From contig JACRNV010000055.1 in the NCBI GenBank assembly GCA_016214785.1, forward strand, positions 1 to 64,000: a DNA stretch of 64,000 bases. Direction: 5' to 3'. Shown one piece after another: positions 59,930 through 64,000 of the stretch. The position numbers and the translations under genes are program-made. The notes below the pieces were generated by a model. It made no database searches and had not been told where the DNA came from. It saw nothing but the letters and a program-made list of their open reading frames with translations. Numbering within the stretch: the first letter of the stretch is position 1; every line of letters starts with the position of its first letter. Source of the DNA: Methanobacteriota archaeon. GTDB taxonomy: Archaea; Thermoplasmatota; Thermoplasmata; SG8-5; JACRNV01.

Positions 59930-61103
59930 GCGCGATCCTGCGAGGATCCGTAAGGTCTTGGGAGACAAGGTGCAGTTCGTCCAGGGCGACATGGCCGCCG
60001 CCTACGGCGGCCTGCTCGCCGGTTGCTCGTTCTTTGGAGGATACCCGATAACCCCGGCGTCCGAGGTCGCGGAGGGGATCGCGCGGATGCTGCCCCGGGT
60101 CAAGGGAACGTTCATCCAGATGGAAGACGAGATAGGCAGCCTTGCTGCTGTTATCGGCGCAGCCTGGGGTGGCGCGAAGGCGATGACGTCCACGTCCGGC
60201 CCTGGTTTCTCGCTGATGATGGAGAACTACGGCTACGCGATCATGACGGAAACCCCCTGCGTCATAGTGAACGTCCAGCGCACGGGCCCTTCCACCGGGC
60301 AGCCCACGCTGGGCGCGCAGGGGGACATGATGCAGGTCCGCTGGGGCACCCACGGGGACGTCGAGGCAATAGCCCTCGCGCCGAGCACCGTTCAGGAATG
60401 CCTGGACCTCACGATCGAGGCATTCAACCTCTCGGAGAAGTACCGCCACCCGGTGTGCCTCATGGCCGACGGAGAGATAGGGCACTTGAGGGAAAAGCTG
60501 GTGATACCGGACGAGGACGAGATGACGCTCATCGAAAGGGTCCCGGCTACGATAGACAAGGACAAGTTCCTGCCGTTCGGCAATTCCCAAACGAGGGACA
60601 ACAAGGTGCCCGACTTCCCGACGTTCGGCACAGGATACAGGACCTACGTGACGGGGCTCACGCACAACAAGAAGGGCTTCCCGGCCACCGACAAACAGAG
60701 GGACCATGAAGAGCTCATCACGAGGCTCGTGACCAAGATCTCGGACGACAGAGAAAAGCTGACAAATGTCGAGCGCGTGGAGCTGGACGACGCCGAGACC
60801 GCGTTCGTGACCTATGGCGCGTCCGCCAGGCCCACGGAGAGCGCCGTGGCCACGGCCAGGAAGAACGGCATGAAGGTCGGGATGCTGCGGCTCAAGACGG
60901 TCTGGCCGTTCCCGAGGCGCACAATCGAGGAGCTGTCCAAGAAGGTCAATAAGATAATAGTGCCAGAGATGAACCTCGGGCAGATCGTCCATTCCGTCAG
61001 GGAGTATTCATGCGACGGATGCGAGGTAACGCTCGCGCCCAAGGTCGGCGGCGAGATGCACCTTCCCGACGAACTCTTCGGCTACCTGGAGGCGAGGAAA
61101 TGA
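59919..61103 (+). CDS. korA: 2-oxoglutarate:ferredoxin oxidoreductase alpha subunit
   Basis: A 394-residue alpha subunit: FVQGDMAAAYGGLLAGCSFFGGYPITPASEV, MEDEIGSLAAVIGAAWGGAK and TSTSGPGFSLMMENYG, then VNVQRTGPSTGQPT, which is characteristic of KorA rather than PorA. Converts 2-oxoglutarate to succinyl-CoA or runs in reverse. Overlaps korB by 4 bp. Confidence 0.92.
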   Translation: MRYERDPARIRKVLGDKVQFVQGDMAAAYGGLLAGCSFFGGYPITPASEVAEGIARMLPRVKGTFIQMEDEIGSLAAVIGAAWGGAKAMTSTSGPGFSLMMENYGYAIMTETPCVIVNVQRTGPSTGQPTLGAQGDMMQVRWGTHGDVEAIALAPSTVQECLDLTIEAFNLSEKYRHPVCLMADGEIGHLREKLVIPDEDEMTLIERVPATIDKDKFLPFGNSQTRDNKVPDFPTFGTGYRTYVTGLTHNKKGFPATDKQRDHEELITRLVTKISDDREKLTNVERVELDDAETAFVTYGASARPTESAVATARKNGMKVGMLRLKTVWPFPRRTIEELSKKVNKIIVPEMNLGQIVHSVREYSCDGCEVTLAPKVGGEMHLPDELFGYLEARK

Positions 61104-61982
61104 CGGCAATGATAGACGCTGAAAGACTCCGCAAGAAGTATCTCCGGGACGGGATGCTGCCGACCATATTCTGCAACGGCTGCGGCCACGGCGCGGCCTT
61201 CGACTACGCCTTCCGAGCCTTCGAGGAACTCGGGCTGGACATGGACAAGGTCGCGCTCGCGTCGGGGATAGGGTGCTCTTCGAGGATACCGGGATACATA
61301 AATGCAGACGGTCTCCACACCGCCCACGGGCGCGCGCTCGCATTCGCCACCGGCATAAAGGCGGCGAACCCCGACCTGACGATCGTGGTCTTCACCGGGG
61401 ACGGCGATTGCACCGGCATCGGCGGGAACCACTTCATACACGCGGCCCGGAGGAACATCGACATGACGGTGATACTGCTAAACAATTTCATCTACGGCAT
61501 GACCGGCGGCCAGCTCGCGCCGACCGCCCCTATCGGCAGCATCTCGACGACCTCCCCCTACGGCAACATCGAGCAGGCGTTCAACATCTGCGAGCTGGCC
61601 AAGGCGCTGGGGGCAGCATACGTCGCGCGCTGGCCCATCTTCCATCCGTACCAGCCGATCAAGTCCATCAAGGAGGGCATACAGAACAAGGGATTCTCCC
61701 TCATCGAGCTCCTCTCCCCGTGCCCCACGGCCTACGGCCGGAGGAACAAGCTGGGCGAGATAGACTCCCTCTGGAAATGGTACGAGGACAACACCATCCT
61801 CATCGAGGACTACGAGAAGGCGATGGACTACGGCACGGAGGAGGAGAAAGAGGCCGTCAGGGGGAAGTTCCAGGTCGGCGTGTTCCAGAACGTCCAGAAA
61901 CCGGGTTTCTTCGAGGAGTATGATAAGCTGGTGCAGAGGATAATCGCGAAAGAGGATGAGAGGAAGGGGGGAGCTGAATGAA
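61100..61982 (+). CDS. korB: 2-oxoglutarate:ferredoxin oxidoreductase beta subunit
   Basis: About 293 residues ending at 61981. FCNGCGHGAAFDYAFRA provides cluster and ThDP contacts, GIGCSSRIPGY, HTAHGRALAFATGIK and FTGDGDCTGIGGNHFIHA the ThDP/Mg2+ site, and NNFIYGMTGGQLAPT the substrate loop of 2-oxoacid oxidoreductases of the Kor type. ATG at 61100 overlaps the korA stop (ATGA). Confidence 0.92.
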
Positions 61983-62517
61983 GAAATCGATAAGGATCGG
62001 CGGTTTCGGGGGGCAAGGGGTCATCCTGGCGGGTTTCATCCTGGGCAAGGCGGCGTGCGTCTTCTCGGATTACAATGCGGTGCAGAGCCAGTCATACGGG
62101 CCAGAGGCGCGCGGCGGCGCGGCCAGGGCTGAGGTGATTGTCTCGGACGAGAAGATAGGCTATCCGCGGCCGACGACGATAGACCTGTTCGTGGCGATGG
62201 CGCAGGAGGCCTTCGACACATATCGGAAGGACATAAGGGACGACACGGTGGTGATTGTGGACTCCGACCTCGTGCCGCGCAATGACATCGGCAGACCAAT
62301 TTACAAGGTCCGTGCGCAGAAGATCGCGCAGGACCTGGGAAACAAGATGGTGACCAACATAGCCATGGTCGGCGTAATAACGGGGGTGTACGATATGCTC
62401 TCCCCCGATGCAGTCAAGAAGGCGGTGATGGACAGCGTCCCTAAGCGCTTCCGAGATCTGAACGTCAAGGCCTTTGAGATGGGGCTCGAGGCGGGTAAAA
62501 ATGCAAGACCAGAGTGA
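61978..62517 (+). CDS. korC: 2-oxoglutarate:ferredoxin oxidoreductase gamma subunit
   Basis: A 179-residue gamma subunit: IRIGGFGGQGVILAGFILGKAA, QSQSYGPEARGGAARAEVIVSD and NKMVTNIAMVGVITGVY. Overlaps korB by 4 bp and hdrA by 17 bp, so the two complexes are encoded on one transcript. Confidence 0.92.
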   Translation: MKKSIRIGGFGGQGVILAGFILGKAACVFSDYNAVQSQSYGPEARGGAARAEVIVSDEKIGYPRPTTIDLFVAMAQEAFDTYRKDIRDDTVVIVDSDLVPRNDIGRPIYKVRAQKIAQDLGNKMVTNIAMVGVITGVYDMLSPDAVKKAVMDSVPKRFRDLNVKAFEMGLEAGKNARPE

Positions 62518-64000
62518 CATCATCAGGCAGTATTACGAGGAGGTTCCAATTCAGGACGATTACCTGATCAAAGTGCCCGAGCTCGTCATGATGGACGATG
62601 AAGCGCCCGACCTGGGCAGCGCCGCCAAGATAGTGGCGGAGATGGCGGTGAGGAAGTGGAAGGCGACGGTGGAAGGCGACGTGCTCATCGTCGGCGCGGG
62701 GATAACCGGGATGCAGGCGGCCCTCGACATCGCGGAGAAGGGGTACAGGGTCGTGCTGGTGGAGAAGTCGTCCACCATCGGCGGGAACATGGTCAAGCTT
62801 GACAAGACCTTCCCGACCAACGACTGCTCGATATGCACGGCCGCGCCGAAGATGGTGGAGGTATCGCGCCATCCGAACATCAAGCTCCTTACGTATTCGG
62901 AGGTGACCAGGCTCGATGGCGAGAAGGGGGACTTCACGGCCCACGTCTACAGGAAGAGCAAGTACGTTGACCCGACGAAGTGCACGGGATGCGACGACTG
63001 CACCGCCGTGTGTCCGGTCGAGGTGGTGAACCCGTTCGACGAGAAGCTGTCGAGGCGAAAGGCTATATACATAGAGTTCCCGCAGGCCGTGCCCATAATC
63101 TACACGATAGATTACGAACATTGCGTGGGCTGCGGCGCGTGCGAGCGCGCCTGCGAGCCGCAGGCGATATCTTTCTTGGAGAAGTCCGAGGACATCGAGG
63201 TAAAGGCCGGAAGCGTGATTGTCGCGTCGGGCTTCGAGCTCTTCGAGCCACTGGAGATGAGGAAGGAATACGGGTACGGCAAGTACCCGAACGTCATCAC
63301 CGCGATGCAGTTCGAGCGCCTGCTCTCCTCGTTCGGGCCGACTGAGGGGAAACCTCGTCGCCCCTCGGACGGAAAGAAACCCAAATCCATCGCGTGGATA
63401 CAGTGCGTGGGCTCAAGGAGCAAGCAGCTCGGCTTTCCGTACTGCTCGAGGGTCTGCTGCATGTACGCCACCAAGGAGGCGTCTATCATCAAGGAGGCGG
63501 AGCCCGACTTGGACATAACGATATTCTACATGGACATCCGCGCCTACGGAAAGGACTTCCAGCAGTACTACGAGAAGGCGATGGGGCTCGGCGTCAACTA
63601 CGTGCGGGCGCGCCCCTCGTCAGTGTATCAGAACGAGGACAAGAGCATCACTGTGAAGTACATGGACACGCACTCCCGGAAGGTGGGGGAGAAGACCGTC
63701 GACCTGCTCGTCCTCTCGACCGCCATTATCCCATCCAAGGAGAACAAGAGGCTGGCGCAGAAGCTGGGGTTGGAAGCGGACGACTGTGGCTTCTTCAGGT
63801 CGGAATCGGTCCTTTCGAATCCGATACAATCCTCTCGTTCCGGCGTCTATCTCGCGGGATGCAATCAGGGGCCCAAAGACATACCGGACTGCGTTTCCAT
63901 GGGGTGCGGAGCGGCTGCGAAAGCGGTGGTCCCCATCAAGGACAGGAAGAAGGTCCGCCCCGCCGAGCCTCCCGCTGAAAAGGATGTGGCGGGCAAGGAG
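62501..64000 (+). CDS. hdrA: Heterodisulfide reductase subunit A-like flavoprotein (partial, runs off the window)
   Basis: 500 codons are visible from the ATG at 62501 and no stop is reached. An N-terminal extension leads to the FAD loop VLIVGAGITGMQAALDIAEKG and STIGGNMVKLDK. Next come NDCSICTAAPKMVEV (HdrA-specific cysteines), two [4Fe-4S] motifs CTGCDDCTAVCPVEV and CVGCGACERACEPQA, and CVGSRSKQLGFPYCSRVCCMYA. This is the HdrA layout, the flavin centre of Hdr complexes that can bifurcate electrons. Overlap with korC suggests it couples to ferredoxin from Kor. Confidence 0.92.
   Translation, partial: MQDQSDIIRQYYEEVPIQDDYLIKVPELVMMDDEAPDLGSAAKIVAEMAVRKWKATVEGDVLIVGAGITGMQAALDIAEKGYRVVLVEKSSTIGGNMVKLDKTFPTNDCSICTAAPKMVEVSRHPNIKLLTYSEVTRLDGEKGDFTAHVYRKSKYVDPTKCTGCDDCTAVCPVEVVNPFDEKLSRRKAIYIEFPQAVPIIYTIDYEHCVGCGACERACEPQAISFLEKSEDIEVKAGSVIVASGFELFEPLEMRKEYGYGKYPNVITAMQFERLLSSFGPTEGKPRRPSDGKKPKSIAWIQCVGSRSKQLGFPYCSRVCCMYATKEASIIKEAEPDLDITIFYMDIRAYGKDFQQYYEKAMGLGVNYVRARPSSVYQNEDKSITVKYMDTHSRKVGEKTVDLLVLSTAIIPSKENKRLAQKLGLEADDCGFFRSESVLSNPIQSSRSGVYLAGCNQGPKDIPDCVSMGCGAAAKAVVPIKDRKKVRPAEPPAEKDVAGKE

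Noticed and set aside
1-64000. CRISPR arrays, cas genes or rRNA genes
   Set aside because: No regularly spaced repeats, Cas motifs or rRNA stretches were seen.
62501-64000. Selenocysteine or frameshift in hdrA
   Set aside because: All 500 visible codons read through without an in-frame stop. The absence of a stop is due only to the window edge.

Overview
The window is archaeal and most likely from a Thermoplasmata-type euryarchaeote (Thermoplasmatota). Support comes from DNA topoisomerase VI (top6A/top6B), Orc1/Cdc6, primase large subunit, the GatDE tRNA amidotransferase, ribosomal protein S17e, deoxyhypusine synthase, an AK6/Fap7-type kinase, an intron-containing tRNA-Ser and a DUF3198-like membrane protein. 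Many first genes of transcription units have a TATA-like box about 25-35 bp before the start codon (leaderless style). Genes inside operons overlap by a few bases and use GGAGG-type ribosome sites with TTG or GTG starts. The chromosome is GC-rich. Low-GC exceptions are the left end (1-1140), a 4-TM gene near 42 kb and a surface protein at 45.5-47.5 kb.

Layout. 1-2.8 kb is an accessory zone. It holds the tail of an IS630-like transposase, two leftward small genes with strong Shine-Dalgarno sites that sit between attC-like recombination sites (integron gene cassettes), a divergent tyrosine recombinase, a duplicated 3' fragment of top6A, and a PIN toxin with a 43-codon partner. 2.8-5.9 kb: top6AB. 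6-7.5 kb: larE-larB for the nickel-pincer cofactor; larA lies at 49.8 kb and no larC is present. 7.5-24.6 kb is mostly housekeeping: dhs, folD, AbrB-arsM, gatDE, a HemK2-like methylase, rhomboid, MFS, cobO, two phosphoribosyltransferases, an ABC exporter, rps17e and pheT. 24.6-24.9 kb: tRNA-Ser flanked by structured elements. 25.5-26.9 kb: a four-gene sulfur-carrier/ThiI-like operon. 27-35.6 kb: M42 peptidase, gcvT, an origin-like box with cdc6, a tRNA methylthiotransferase, and pyruvate:ferredoxin oxidoreductase porCDAB. 35.6-40.6 kb: a heptose-nucleotide and glycosyltransferase operon. 40.7-55.6 kb: AK6, phospholipid synthase, priL, FAH-family enzyme, MFS, the surface protein, acs, larA, tRNA-Cys, purH, an origin-like gap, a TPR protein and tRNA-Leu. 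55.9-64 kb: one long operon hdrC-hdrB-frdB-frdA-korD-korA-korB-korC-hdrA, cut by the window end.

How the genes fit together. Por, Kor, AMP-forming Acs, the fumarate-reductase-like flavoprotein and Hdr-type subunits describe a ferredoxin-centred metabolism of 2-oxoacids and acetyl-CoA, with a soluble fumarate/heterodisulfide-type electron module. FolD, GcvT and PurH suggest folate-type C1 chemistry. The heptose genes probably feed a surface glycan.

The most unusual observation is the integron-like cassette array (about 0.1-2.0 kb) in an archaeal chromosome. Its recombinase lacks the extra segment that marks classical IntI, and it abuts the duplicated 3' end of top6A.
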